Assembly (NCBI GenBank): GCA_002729725.1
Contig: PBYS01000031.1
Coordinates: 1 to 64,000 of the forward strand
Length of the DNA: 64,000 nucleotides
Reading direction: 5' to 3'
Origin: Puniceicoccaceae bacterium
GTDB taxonomy: Bacteria > Verrucomicrobiota > Verrucomicrobiia > Opitutales > Coraliomargaritaceae
This document shows positions 1-8,168 of this stretch, one piece after another; position 1 is the first letter of the stretch, and the number at the start of each line of letters is the position of its first letter. The notes beneath the pieces are model-generated. The model ran no database searches. It had not been told where the DNA came from and saw nothing but the letters and a program-made list of their open reading frames with translations. The position numbers and the translations under genes are program-made.

Positions 1-2007
1 GTCGTCCAGTAGGCTTTGCGGATACTTGGCATAGTTGTCGATGATCCGCGCAAAATTACCCGCATACTTCGGGTAGTGCTTATTGAATCGCTCTTCGATG
101 AATACCGCATGGTCGTGGTTGCGGGCGAAGATGATCGTCTTGCCTAAGCGGTCGCCACCTTCGACCTTATGGCCGTGTTGCATCAGGTGCTTCAACACAT
201 GATCGACGGTAGGCTTATTAAAGAGCCAGTTATTGATCGCCGCTGCATTCACCTTGCTCGGGATTCTGTCGCCGTCTTGGTCGTCGCCCCAGTCGATACT
301 TTCCCATTCCTCTTTTTCAGCTTCGCTGAGGTCGTCGTAGTCGATGCCGTCACGGGGGAATTTCAAGTCCACTTGCTCTACCTTCGGCGGCACTAAGAAT
401 TCATCATGCACCGCCTTTTCCAACTCATACGCATCGGTGGGCACGCCGGGTTCTAAATCGAAGAGGTCGTAGGTGTTGCGATCTACTTGCTCGCGTGGCG
501 TGGCGGTGAGGCCAACCAGCAGGGAGTCGAAGTAGCGGAAGATTTCACTATACTTTTGGTAAACGGAGCGGTGCGCTTCATCAATGATGATCAGATCGAA
601 GTGTCCGACGCCGAAGCGGGCGGCGCCGCCCTTTGTCTCGTTGATTAGCCCCATCATCGTAGGGTAGGTGCTTACATAGACGCGTCCCTCGGTGTCCTTT
701 TCAGTGACGAGGTTGACCGGACTGGAATCGGGGAGGTGCTTTTTGAACGCATTCGCAGCTTGATTGACCAGGGAGACTCTGTCAGCGAGGAAGAGCACAC
801 GCTTCGCCCAGTTCGCCCGCTGTAACACATCGACCAGTGCGATGGCGGTGCGGGTCTTGCCTGTGCCGGTTGCCATGACCAGTAAGCCTTTGCGTTGTCG
901 CTCTGTGAAATTCGTGCAGATGCTGCCGATGACGCGTGTCTGATAGTAGCGACCTGCGATGTCTGTGTTGATTGCAATGGCATCAAGCGACTTCGCGGTG
1001 CTTCGGCGAAGGATGAGGCGCGTGAGTTCGTCCTTCTTATAAAAGCCCGCGACTCGGCGGGGTGGATACGTTACATTGTCCCAGATCCACGTTTCATAGC
1101 CGTTGGTGTAAAAGATGATCGGGCGCTGGCCATGCATCGCTTCAAGGCAGTCCGCGTAAAGCTTGGCTTGCTGCTGGCCGACTTTCGGATCGACGGTGGT
1201 GCGCTTGGCTTCGACCACTGCCAGCGGTTTACCATCATCGCCCCAGAGCACGTAGTCCACGTAGCCGACGCCTTTATTGTTCGGCATCCCGGTGACTTCG
1301 TATTCGCGATCACGCTTTTGATCGAGCGGCCAACCTGCCCGTTGTAGATCCACGTCGATCAAATAGCTGCGTGTCTCGGTCTCCGAATAATCGTGGGTGT
1401 CGGGGATCGCCTCTTTCGCTGCGCGGGCTTCGGCCAACTGCTGTTTCAGTATCTTGAAATCGTCATCCAGTGCGTCCAGCTCCTGTTGGCGCTCAAGTTC
1501 TTTGCGCTTGCTGGCCTCTAGCTCCTTTTCGAGTCGTTCCAGTTCGGGTTGTGCGACGGGGGCGGGCGTAATCTCGGGTTGTGGCACTTTCTTGCCATCC
1601 CACTCGACCGTGCCCATGGGGGCCGCTCCCGGGCGCGTGTAGGTGCGTGCCAACCAGTAGAGCACATGTTGCAGTTCTTTGACCAGTTGCAGCGCATCGA
1701 ACTGACGGATCGGCTTCTGGCTGTGCACCGCCTGATTGCCTACCTTTTGAATGGTGCGTGCCTTTTGGAAGATCGCCTCGGGCACCCGTTGCTGAAAGCT
1801 GGGAGCATGGAGCAGAGCGCCCAAGCTTTGATCGTAGGGCATTTCAAGCTCTTGGTCGTGTCGATAGAGCCAGTGCACTGCGGCCTCCAGCGCAAACCTC
1901 GCATGGAAGCAGGCTCCCCGGGCATCGCTGAAGACATGTGACTCCGCCGTCTGGGCGGCTTCGGCTAATGTGCGGAATTCGGTGGGGAGGAATGCGAAGT
2001 TACTCAT
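1..2007 (-). CDS. hsdR: Type I restriction enzyme R subunit HsdR (3' part outside window)
   Basis: Motor and nuclease subunit of a type I restriction-modification complex; it translocates DNA with ATP and cleaves unmodified DNA. Read directly from the minus strand, the frame is open from ATG at 2007 to the window edge (669 codons), so the C-terminus is missing. Residues about 15-135 look like a DUF4145 domain, followed by a coiled segment (about 165-215). A PD-(D/E)xK-type nuclease core follows with VDYVLWGDDG...VVEAKR (about 248-267). The helicase part has Walker A ATGTGKT (about 379), the DEAH box IIIDEAHRS (about 475) and LTATPRE. The gene starts 5 nt after the MNT gene and is the last visible gene of a minus-strand run beginning with hsdM at 10,921. 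Very sure of the family. Confidence 0.95.
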   Translation of the reverse strand, partial: MSNFAFLPTEFRTLAEAAQTAESHVFSDARGACFHARFALEAAVHWLYRHDQELEMPYDQSLGALLHAPSFQQRVPEAIFQKARTIQKVGNQAVHSQKPIRQFDALQLVKELQHVLYWLARTYTRPGAAPMGTVEWDGKKVPQPEITPAPVAQPELERLEKELEASKRKELERQQELDALDDDFKILKQQLAEARAAKEAIPDTHDYSETETRSYLIDVDLQRAGWPLDQKRDREYEVTGMPNNKGVGYVDYVLWGDDGKPLAVVEAKRTTVDPKVGQQQAKLYADCLEAMHGQRPIIFYTNGYETWIWDNVTYPPRRVAGFYKKDELTRLILRRSTAKSLDAIAINTDIAGRYYQTRVIGSICTNFTERQRKGLLVMATGTGKTRTAIALVDVLQRANWAKRVLFLADRVSLVNQAANAFKKHLPDSSPVNLVTEKDTEGRVYVSTYPTMMGLINETKGGAARFGVGHFDLIIIDEAHRSVYQKYSEIFRYFDSLLVGLTATPREQVDRNTYDLFDLEPGVPTDAYELEKAVHDEFLVPPKVEQVDLKFPRDGIDYDDLSEAEKEEWESIDWGDDQDGDRIPSKVNAAAINNWLFNKPTVDHVLKHLMQHGHKVEGGDRLGKTIIFARNHDHAVFIEERFNKHYPKYAGNFARIIDNYAKYPQSLLDD

Positions 2008-2012
2008 TAGAG

Positions 2013-2312
2013 TTATGCGGCATAAATCAGTTTCTTTTCCTCTTCGACTGCTTGCTGGAAGTAGGGATTGCGGAAGCGCTTTGCAGTGACCAAATCGACT
2101 GGGCGATTCAGTATGATTTCCATACGCTCCTTGAAGCCCATGAATTGCTCAAATGCGCCTTCAAATCCATCTCGCTCGAACTCGACAAGTAGGTCTACAT
2201 CACTTTGTGGTGTTGCTTTTCCCGTCGCGATTGAACCAAAAGCATAGAGTTGCCGGACGGAGAACTCGCGGCAGGCTGACTCGATCTGTTGTTCTGTTAG
2301 AGGGGGTAGCAT
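2013..2312 (-). CDS. MNT-type nucleotidyltransferase domain protein
   Basis: Small minimal nucleotidyltransferase of the MntA/COG1669 kind. The sequence shows the family signature GSX10DXD: FGSIATGKATPQSDVDLLVEF at about residues 22-42. Such proteins usually act as antitoxins that AMPylate or otherwise modify a HEPN toxin encoded next door. Here no short HepT-like gene is adjacent; the nearest HEPN candidate is the RNxxxH protein at 5,848-7,182 in the same run. ATG at 2312 is taken as the start (99 aa); a TTG three codons upstream (2321) is possible. It ends 5 nt before hsdR, so it is probably co-transcribed with it. The family is clear, the role is inferred. Confidence 0.8.
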   Translation of the reverse strand: MLPPLTEQQIESACREFSVRQLYAFGSIATGKATPQSDVDLLVEFERDGFEGAFEQFMGFKERMEIILNRPVDLVTAKRFRNPYFQQAVEEEKKLIYAA

Positions 2313-2321
2313 CGCCTTCAA

Positions 2322-2548
2322 GCGTTTGTTTTTTTTGAAGGTGCGTCAATGCTGAATGCCGAGAGCTTTTCTGCCGGTTCTAACCGTAGGCTTAGGTAAA
2401 CGTCTGGGGACTCCATCAAACGCTCGGTTAAATGAATTCTTCGCTCTTGCGATTACAGTCTTCCTCCTCGCATTGTGGCATTTCACTTATTTGGTATCTA
2501 GCCGAGCCGATCGACTATCAATTCTGCGAATCGCGACAGCCAACGCGC
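2322..2548. other. Unassigned gap inside the defence operon
   Basis: About 227 bases between the HigA-like stub and the MNT gene. No convincing reading frame, hairpin terminator or repeat was recognised. It is the longest gap in the run from hsdM to hsdR, and may be the remnant of a lost gene, such as the helix-turn-helix part of the HigA-like protein or a toxin. Confidence 0.4.
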
Positions 2549-2824
2549 TCAACCCGTGTAGTTGGCACTATCCAATCCTGCGGCGTTCACCTTGTCGGCG
2601 AGTGCGTCTAGGTGGCTATTTCGGGGTGTGTCAGCTGTCGAGTTGCTATATGGCTTCGCAATAGGGAAATGAATTGCTTCGTATTGCTCGATCACTTTAG
2701 CGAGTTTCACCATTTCCTCGTCTTCTGGACGAGCAATCGTCTCGTCTCGACTCATCCATACGCTCAATTTTTCAATCGCGGCTGCATGTTCGGCATGGCT
2801 CTGGATTTTTATCGTGTTAATCAT
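2549..2824 (-). CDS. HigA-like antitoxin N-terminal stub, 91 aa
   Basis: The first 55 residues resemble the N-terminal helical part of COG5499/HigA-type antitoxins: an initial IKIQSHAEHAAAIEKL segment, then an acidic stretch and KVIEQYEAIHFPI, the element that normally precedes the helix-turn-helix DNA-binding domain. Here the match stops at HFPIAKP. The remaining 35 residues do not look like a helix-turn-helix, and the frame stops at 2549. It begins 6 nt after the ATPase stop codon, so it is placed as the next gene of the operon. No HigB toxin is visible. It is either a decayed antitoxin or a short family member with another role. Confidence 0.5.
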   Translation of the reverse strand: MINTIKIQSHAEHAAAIEKLSVWMSRDETIARPEDEEMVKLAKVIEQYEAIHFPIAKPYSNSTADTPRNSHLDALADKVNAAGLDSANYTG

Positions 2825-2830
2825 AATGAG

Positions 2831-4585
2831 TTAATGCGAAGCTTTCCTAGTTTCCTGATAACGGAACCCTAGAAACGGATTTGCTTTGGTGAAACTTGCG
2901 CGACAGTGATCTTGCACATCGAGTTGAATGAGTTTTGCCCGCTCTTCGACTTCTATTTTCTCTCGGTTCAGTGTGAGGATATATTGAAAGTCTTCTCCCG
3001 AGTCGTCTTGTTCCTGCAAGTAATTTAAGCACTGAACCAAGGTATCTTGATCGACATCGAAGATATTATCATGCAGCAAAAATCCAGGATGACGCCCCTG
3101 TGTGCATTCGGCGAACATCAGCGCACAGTCATAGATAAACACTTTTGTGCGATCAATACTGTGGCTGCCATCATCGAGGATTCGAAGGTCAAGGTTTAAG
3201 GGCTGTTTGACAGTGGTCTTCGTGTTCACAGTCAGTGTAAACGATGCGTCGCTATTCCCCATGATACGGTCGTGTATTGCGGCGACTTGGTTGTTCATCG
3301 TTTCCTCAACTGCGGCATTCTCACTGAGCTCTTTACGTAGGTGATCGATCGCTTGTCGGCGTTCGCCCTGTAGGTCTTCTTTTTGTTGATCTGCGTCTTT
3401 GTATTCTTGAAAAAGCGCTGCCCTGCGGTGGTAGTTCTGCTGTTGATGCACTGCCATCTTTAAGCCGGAACTGAGTTCTCTTAGAGTGCCCTTGCGGTCG
3501 ATCCGGCTCACGATTTCCGAATGTTGTTGCGATAGACTTCGAATCTTGAGGTTCAGTTCACGCTGTTGCCGTTCCAAGATTGTGAGTTCATCATTCAGTA
3601 GAGAGCGCTGAAAGGATTCGATTTCCTCTTTAAATGCTCGGGCTTGTTCGAGTGATTTTTGCACAAGTTTGCCGAGTCCTGCACGTGCCCTTTCAAAAAC
3701 GATTTCGAGGTCCACCTCATCGATTGCTTCGGGCTGTGGGAGCGCGCGAATTTGGTCGATTTTAAAGTTCACACCTTTGCGGGTCGCACGTAATGCTCCG
3801 AGCTTCGCTTCGATTTCATTGAGATCTTTTTCGACTTCCGTAAATGCGGGTTCCGCACGAAGGTCGGCAAGGCCTGCTTCGATACGAGCCACCTGTGTTT
3901 TCTCTGCGTTCAGTTCCGCCGGAATGTCTTTCAGGTTGATCTCATTGCCGCGGGTTAGATCAGATTTTATTTTGGATACTAGCTTCGTTTGCCGGTCGAT
4001 TTCTTTGATCGTTTGCAAGAGTCCGCGATAGTGCACCACGTCAAGGCCCAGTAGGTAGAGGTGCGGGAGTCGGTCGGGGGGGGCATTCTTTTTCACCGGC
4101 ATCGTTCGGAGGATGTCTGAGAATTCAGATTCCTCATCTCGCATTAAGAGACTGATCAAACTTCGGAAGCTGGAGAACCCGCTTTTTTCGCCTACAAATA
4201 GTAAATCGCCGAGGAAGCGCGTTGCTTCTGCCAGCGTTGCAAAGGTCACGGATTGGCCATTACGAATAATGGTAGGCTGTTCGGGGTGTTGCAGCGAACG
4301 TCTGATTTGCAGTGAGTCCTTGCCGATCGATAGGTCCAAAATAATTGTAAGATCGTCGGGACACTTCTCGGTCGGTATTTTAGATACTCGGGTGTCTTTG
4401 AAATCACGTAAGAGCGCGAAATGGATGAATTCCACGCTCATACTTTTACCGACACCGTTCACTTTCTTCGCCTGTGTTTGGGCAGTCTCTGATTTTTCGC
4501 CCAAAATCAAATTGATGCCTGATTGGAACGCTATCGGTTCAAAGAATTGAGGCTCTGAATACAGTCGCTGGAGTCGTAGCTTCAT
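2831..4585 (-). CDS. SMC-like ATPase, DUF2326 family (ABC-3C system ATPase)
   Basis: 584-aa P-loop ATPase of the SMC/Rad50-like kind. Visible parts: N-terminal strand and Walker A NGVGKSMSVEFIHFALL (about 43-59); a long charged coiled-coil middle (about 190-420) rich in Glu, Lys, Arg and Gln; and a C-terminal ATPase half with GFLLHDNIFDVDQDTL (about 505-520), which matches the DUF2326 Walker-B region. DUF2326 ATPases are one of the ATPase types of the ABC-three-component conflict systems. The ATG at 4585 overlaps the stop of the 79-aa upstream gene (ATGA), indicating translational coupling. By family knowledge it would sense or bind invading nucleic acid and license the effector; this is inferred. 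Confidence 0.85.
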   Translation of the reverse strand: MKLRLQRLYSEPQFFEPIAFQSGINLILGEKSETAQTQAKKVNGVGKSMSVEFIHFALLRDFKDTRVSKIPTEKCPDDLTIILDLSIGKDSLQIRRSLQHPEQPTIIRNGQSVTFATLAEATRFLGDLLFVGEKSGFSSFRSLISLLMRDEESEFSDILRTMPVKKNAPPDRLPHLYLLGLDVVHYRGLLQTIKEIDRQTKLVSKIKSDLTRGNEINLKDIPAELNAEKTQVARIEAGLADLRAEPAFTEVEKDLNEIEAKLGALRATRKGVNFKIDQIRALPQPEAIDEVDLEIVFERARAGLGKLVQKSLEQARAFKEEIESFQRSLLNDELTILERQQRELNLKIRSLSQQHSEIVSRIDRKGTLRELSSGLKMAVHQQQNYHRRAALFQEYKDADQQKEDLQGERRQAIDHLRKELSENAAVEETMNNQVAAIHDRIMGNSDASFTLTVNTKTTVKQPLNLDLRILDDGSHSIDRTKVFIYDCALMFAECTQGRHPGFLLHDNIFDVDQDTLVQCLNYLQEQDDSGEDFQYILTLNREKIEVEERAKLIQLDVQDHCRASFTKANPFLGFRYQETRKASH

Positions 4586-4821
4586 TCGGTCACTTTGTAA
4601 ATGTAGGGAGCCGTGAAATCGATGACGCCTGCGGTGTGCAGAAAGATGAGCGCAAACATCATCGGGCGAGATTGGTTGATGCCATACTTTGCCAGGTGAG
4701 CGGCCACTTCTGTCAAAGATAAGCGCGCATCACTCGATTTCTCTAATTTTTTGAGAATCAAGTAGCCCACATGCACCATGGAGGTTTTCAGGGCTTCGTC
4801 TTTGGAAACAAGTGAGTGCAT
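4582..4821 (-). CDS. Small middle component of ABC-3C system, 79 aa
   Basis: Short helical protein with a winged-helix-like look: KTSMVHVGYLILKKLEKS, then LSLTEVAAHLAKYGI and MFALIFLHTAGVIDFTAPYI. Size, position and pattern fit the middle components (MC6/MC7-like) that link the ATPase to the effector in ABC-three-component systems. It lies 11 nt after the SMEK-type effector and overlaps the ATPase start by 4 nt, so all three are probably made from one transcript in fixed ratio. The function is inferred from this context and from family pattern; the exact middle-component class cannot be fixed by eye. Confidence 0.75.
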   Translation of the reverse strand: MHSLVSKDEALKTSMVHVGYLILKKLEKSSDARLSLTEVAAHLAKYGINQSRPMMFALIFLHTAGVIDFTAPYIYKVTE

Positions 4822-4832
4822 ACGGTTAAATT

Positions 4833-5786
4833 CTATTCGGGATTTGGGAAGACATTACAGCGACCAAATTCATCGGCCAGAAAATACCGCACTACGGGCT
4901 GATCGCAATCACAACCAGCTGTATGCAGTTTCTCTTGAAAATAGTCGACCAAGCCATCGAAAGCGGCGCGCGCATCCCCATTGTGTTGATCGAGAAACGC
5001 GAGACTGCGCTCCTTGAGCCAGGCCGCGCAACGCACGGAGCGCACCGGATCGGCACCCACCGCGTCGCGGGCTGCTGCGACCGCTTGAAAGCAATCGACG
5101 TGCAGTGTAAATTGTCGCTTCAGGTAGGCCGCGTGCTCGGCGAAACGTTTCAATTTCTTCTGAGCATTCGGTCCCATTTCCGGCTTGCGAGTCGGCACGC
5201 CCGATGAAATGTGCTCGATGATGTGGATGATTGCTTCGACATTTTGATCCACGCCCATGCGTAGCGCGGCACCGAGTGGCTTCAGCTCTTGGCGCAATAG
5301 AGTGAGCGCGTTCGCTTGTTGGCCGATTTCCAAATCCTGCAGCTTTTGCAGTAGATTGTTTAAGTCTAAGCGGTCTCGCTTGGGTTCGAAATCAAAGCCT
5401 TCCAGAGTCGAAGTTAAATCACCACCACTGCCTTTTTTACTTAAAAAGGGATAGATGAAGATCACGCGGTCGTAATCGGCACGATGTTTGGGCAGAAAGG
5501 TCTTAAAGGTGTCACGGATCTTCTTCGGAGTCATCGTGCTGGTGACTTGCACTGCGATCCGACTGACAGAATCGTCGAGATCAAAAGAGTCTTGATTGAT
5601 CTGTTCCGTCCAGTTCGAATTTTTCAGCGACCAGCCAAAGAGCGCGTTGAGTAGATCACGAAAGAAGGGTTCAATCTCGATATTACCATCTAGATGGCGC
5701 AAGGCAGCGTTAGCGACAAACTCTTGATCGAGACGTTTCATCCATTCCTTCGCTTCCTCCAAATTCGACTGTCGCTGAAGTGCCAT
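4833..5786 (-). CDS. SMEK-domain effector of ABC-3C system, 317 aa
   Basis: The N-terminal half (about 1-150) fits the SMEK-type domain found in ABC-3C effectors: FFRDLLNALFGWSLKN, then SFDLDDSVSRIAVQVTST (about 67-84), then a Lys-rich helix (TPKKIRDTFKTFL) and the strand YDRVIFIYPF. The D...IAVQVTS core resembles the central strands of restriction-endonuclease-fold domains, with Q where many have E. The rest is helical and ends CDCDQPVVRYFLADEFGRC, probably the ABC-3C-type C-terminal domain that binds the middle component. The ATG at 5786 is 61 nt downstream of the HEPN-like gene. Effector activity (nuclease or otherwise) is inference. Confidence 0.75.
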   Translation of the reverse strand: MALQRQSNLEEAKEWMKRLDQEFVANAALRHLDGNIEIEPFFRDLLNALFGWSLKNSNWTEQINQDSFDLDDSVSRIAVQVTSTMTPKKIRDTFKTFLPKHRADYDRVIFIYPFLSKKGSGGDLTSTLEGFDFEPKRDRLDLNNLLQKLQDLEIGQQANALTLLRQELKPLGAALRMGVDQNVEAIIHIIEHISSGVPTRKPEMGPNAQKKLKRFAEHAAYLKRQFTLHVDCFQAVAAARDAVGADPVRSVRCAAWLKERSLAFLDQHNGDARAAFDGLVDYFQEKLHTAGCDCDQPVVRYFLADEFGRCNVFPNPE

Positions 5787-5847
5787 GCTTTTAGTGAATA
5801 TTCGAGCACGCGATTGCGCAAGCTACAATTCCCCGTTGATGGCGCGT

Positions 5848-7182
5848 TTACTCTTTGTTGATGCCTCTGCTTTTCATTAGGTCTTTCATCTCGATGGCTT
5901 GATAATTCTCGTCGCTGATCGGTCCTTCGTAACCGCAGAGTTTCGCGAAGATGATTGAAAAGGCATTTCCCAGTTTGGGGTAGTCGTTGAAATACGCGGT
6001 GCTCTCCACTTCCTGCATGTGCCATAGGCGACCATGGGCGAGTTCGTTGCGGTGTTCAGGTCGTAGGTTGTAGATTTCCTGAATCCAGCCATTCCAATCG
6101 AAGCCGAGTTTCTTGCTGGCAGTTTTCCATACCTTGTCGGTTCCACCATCGTCTTCCATTTCGGCCGCGATTCGCATGAGGCCATCCAGAGCGGAGCACA
6201 GCATTAGCATTTGCGTCGAGTCGGGGAGTTGTCCTGTGCTGATTTCATTCACATTCCAGAGGAGGAACATTAAACGCTTACGGCTCTTCTCAGGTAGCAG
6301 AGCCAATCCTTCGGCGACTCTAGGAGTCAGGTTATATAAGGGAGAGTCTTTTTCGTTTATGACGTTGAGCCATAGTCGCTTATTTTGGGGTCTGAAATTC
6401 GATTGCTTTAGTTTTAAGTGAGATCGTATCCAGCGCGTGCCTCCCGTTTGAGCATTCCAGAAATAGTAGTAGAGCGGCCAAGGCTTGAACCCATTCGTGA
6501 AACCGACGGCGTTCATCACATTCTGAAAGAAAGCTTCCGAATGTTCTGGGCTATTGATGCTCTTGTCCTTGGATCTGGCGTGTAAGTGCAATTCACCTTT
6601 TTGTTCGATGATCGCAGCCTCCCATGTGTCACCCTCGAAGGTTTGTGTGTCCATGGATGAAGAATAGAGTTCGTTTAGGAAATCATTCCTTTTAGTGGTT
6701 TTAGTCCCCGAGTTCGGCACTTGTAGTTTCGGGCCGTGGAAGATGGCGTGCGCGTGAAACTCAAACGACTCTTTGTCTTCCGATGGTTCGATATAGTTAG
6801 GTGCCGGTAATTGAAGTGTCCGTGACGACAATTTGATGGAGTTGATGCCAGGAGTGGTTGTCTGTCCGAAGTTTGCGGGAGTCACATCATCACACTCAAA
6901 ATAAGTGCTCCCATTCAGATAGCCTCTGACAGAAACCACATTATCTTTCGTTAGAATCAAAGCACCGCTTGTTCGTTCTCCAAGTCCGAATATTTTGTCC
7001 ACGGCTCCGTGGGAGAAATAGTTATCAAATACTTGAAAAGTGAAATTGCTTCCTTTGGCTGTCAGTTCGGCGGGCGCTTTGATTGTCTTTCCATTGGCTA
7101 TGATTTCAAAATTGGGAATGATCAGTTTCAAGCGCCCCTGCGATAGTGGCTTAATAATCAACTCTCGAATTTTGTCATCCAT
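5848..7182 (-). CDS. Putative HEPN-domain defence protein, 444 aa, RNxxxH motif
   Basis: I do not recognise the full-length family. The N-terminal two-thirds is mainly beta-like and resembles the N-terminal sensory region of ApeA-type or other large HEPN defence proteins (low certainty). The C-terminal third is helical and contains EHRNELAHGRL (about residues 376-386), an exact RNxxxH motif as used by HEPN ribonucleases. The stretch before it (TQMLMLCSALDGLMRIAAEM and onwards) fits the first HEPN helix. The start is taken as ATG at 7182; a TTG three codons upstream is less likely. It sits between the 303-aa gene and the ABC-3C trio on the same strand. By family knowledge a HEPN ribonuclease would cut RNA to abort infection; this is inference. 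Confidence 0.6.
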   Translation of the reverse strand: MDDKIRELIIKPLSQGRLKLIIPNFEIIANGKTIKAPAELTAKGSNFTFQVFDNYFSHGAVDKIFGLGERTSGALILTKDNVVSVRGYLNGSTYFECDDVTPANFGQTTTPGINSIKLSSRTLQLPAPNYIEPSEDKESFEFHAHAIFHGPKLQVPNSGTKTTKRNDFLNELYSSSMDTQTFEGDTWEAAIIEQKGELHLHARSKDKSINSPEHSEAFFQNVMNAVGFTNGFKPWPLYYYFWNAQTGGTRWIRSHLKLKQSNFRPQNKRLWLNVINEKDSPLYNLTPRVAEGLALLPEKSRKRLMFLLWNVNEISTGQLPDSTQMLMLCSALDGLMRIAAEMEDDGGTDKVWKTASKKLGFDWNGWIQEIYNLRPEHRNELAHGRLWHMQEVESTAYFNDYPKLGNAFSIIFAKLCGYEGPISDENYQAIEMKDLMKSRGINKE

Positions 7183-7255
7183 GGCATACAATTCTTCGGT
7201 GAAGGTGGTTTGTTAATAGGCGAGGGAAAAGGCCAGCTTGGCTAGGTGACGATTA

Positions 7256-8167
7256 TCAAGATCCACGATACGTGGCATCCAAGTCTATCCTATCTGTGAG
7301 ATACGGTAAGAAGCCAACGAGTAGAATTGTAACGCCAAGCATGTCACGCATGTCAACCGGGCGTATAGCATTACTAGGAGTTCCTGCGTGGCGAATGCCC
7401 GGATAGTTACAGGTGAAGTTGTATAGTTTTTTCATGGCGTCCTTCAAGCTGTTATGCGGCCAAGTGCTCAGGTCGTTACATATTGAGCCGATAGTATTAT
7501 TGTTCGTATCTGAGTGAAGAGTGGCTAGTGCTTCCAGTAAGTTAATTTGCTTCACCATGCACGTTTTGATCTTTCTGGCGCTGCTATCGCTGTTCAGGTC
7601 TGAAACTGATTCCTCAAAGTCAGTCATTAATTCGTCTAAGTGTGGATCGTTCGCAGTAGTTTGCTTTAAGGAGCTAATAAGAGAGGTAAAGATTCCCGGC
7701 AGTGTCGGGCATAATTCGCAAGAGGATCTTAGTTCGTATCGGAGGCTGTATCTTTGTATTATGGTGCGCAGTAGAGATGAGTAACGTATGGCTAGGATCT
7801 CATCATATTCCTCAAAGACTGCGTAGGCTTCTTGCATGAAGCCTACGAGTGCTGCTTCTGAGGCAAAGTAGTCGGCATTGATGGATTTGAATTCATCAAC
7901 TGCGCGTGCTGGATCGCTGACAATCGTCGCCAACTCGATTGGACGAGTAAGGATCGTGTCTGTCTCCGTGTCGTATGTGACGAATTTGAGTTCGTCTTTG
8001 AACGCATTATAAACCGCCCTGTATAGATCAGGCATGAGATCTTCGGATACCTCGAAGTCTTCACCAAAGGCGCACTCTGGATCTGTAAATTCAAATTCCA
8101 AGTCTTGAACTGGGTACCAAAGCGAAGCCCATAATTCATCCCAAATAGCTAAAAATGTGCCTTTCAT
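7256..8167 (-). CDS. Conserved unknown with Abi/HEPN-like C-terminus, 303 aa
   Basis: Helical, acidic protein with no sure family name. The C-terminal segment YNFTCNYPGIRHAGTP...DMRDMLGVTILLVGFLPYL resembles the end of abortive-infection proteins with degenerate HEPN domains, where a GIRHA-type motif precedes a hydrophobic helix. The ATG at 8167 is preferred because it begins one base after the hsdS stop codon (8169-8171). The frame stays open to an upstream in-frame ATG at 8227, inside hsdS. Position directly behind hsdS suggests co-expression with the modification genes. It may be a phage-sensing or abortive component; this is inference. Confidence 0.55.
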   Translation of the reverse strand: MKGTFLAIWDELWASLWYPVQDLEFEFTDPECAFGEDFEVSEDLMPDLYRAVYNAFKDELKFVTYDTETDTILTRPIELATIVSDPARAVDEFKSINADYFASEAALVGFMQEAYAVFEEYDEILAIRYSSLLRTIIQRYSLRYELRSSCELCPTLPGIFTSLISSLKQTTANDPHLDELMTDFEESVSDLNSDSSARKIKTCMVKQINLLEALATLHSDTNNNTIGSICNDLSTWPHNSLKDAMKKLYNFTCNYPGIRHAGTPSNAIRPVDMRDMLGVTILLVGFLPYLTDRIDLDATYRGS

Positions 8168-8168
8168 A

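Noticed and set aside
2356-2664. Plus-strand 102-aa frame
   Set aside because: Overlaps the HigA-like gene on the other strand and has no protein-like features beyond a hydrophobic patch.
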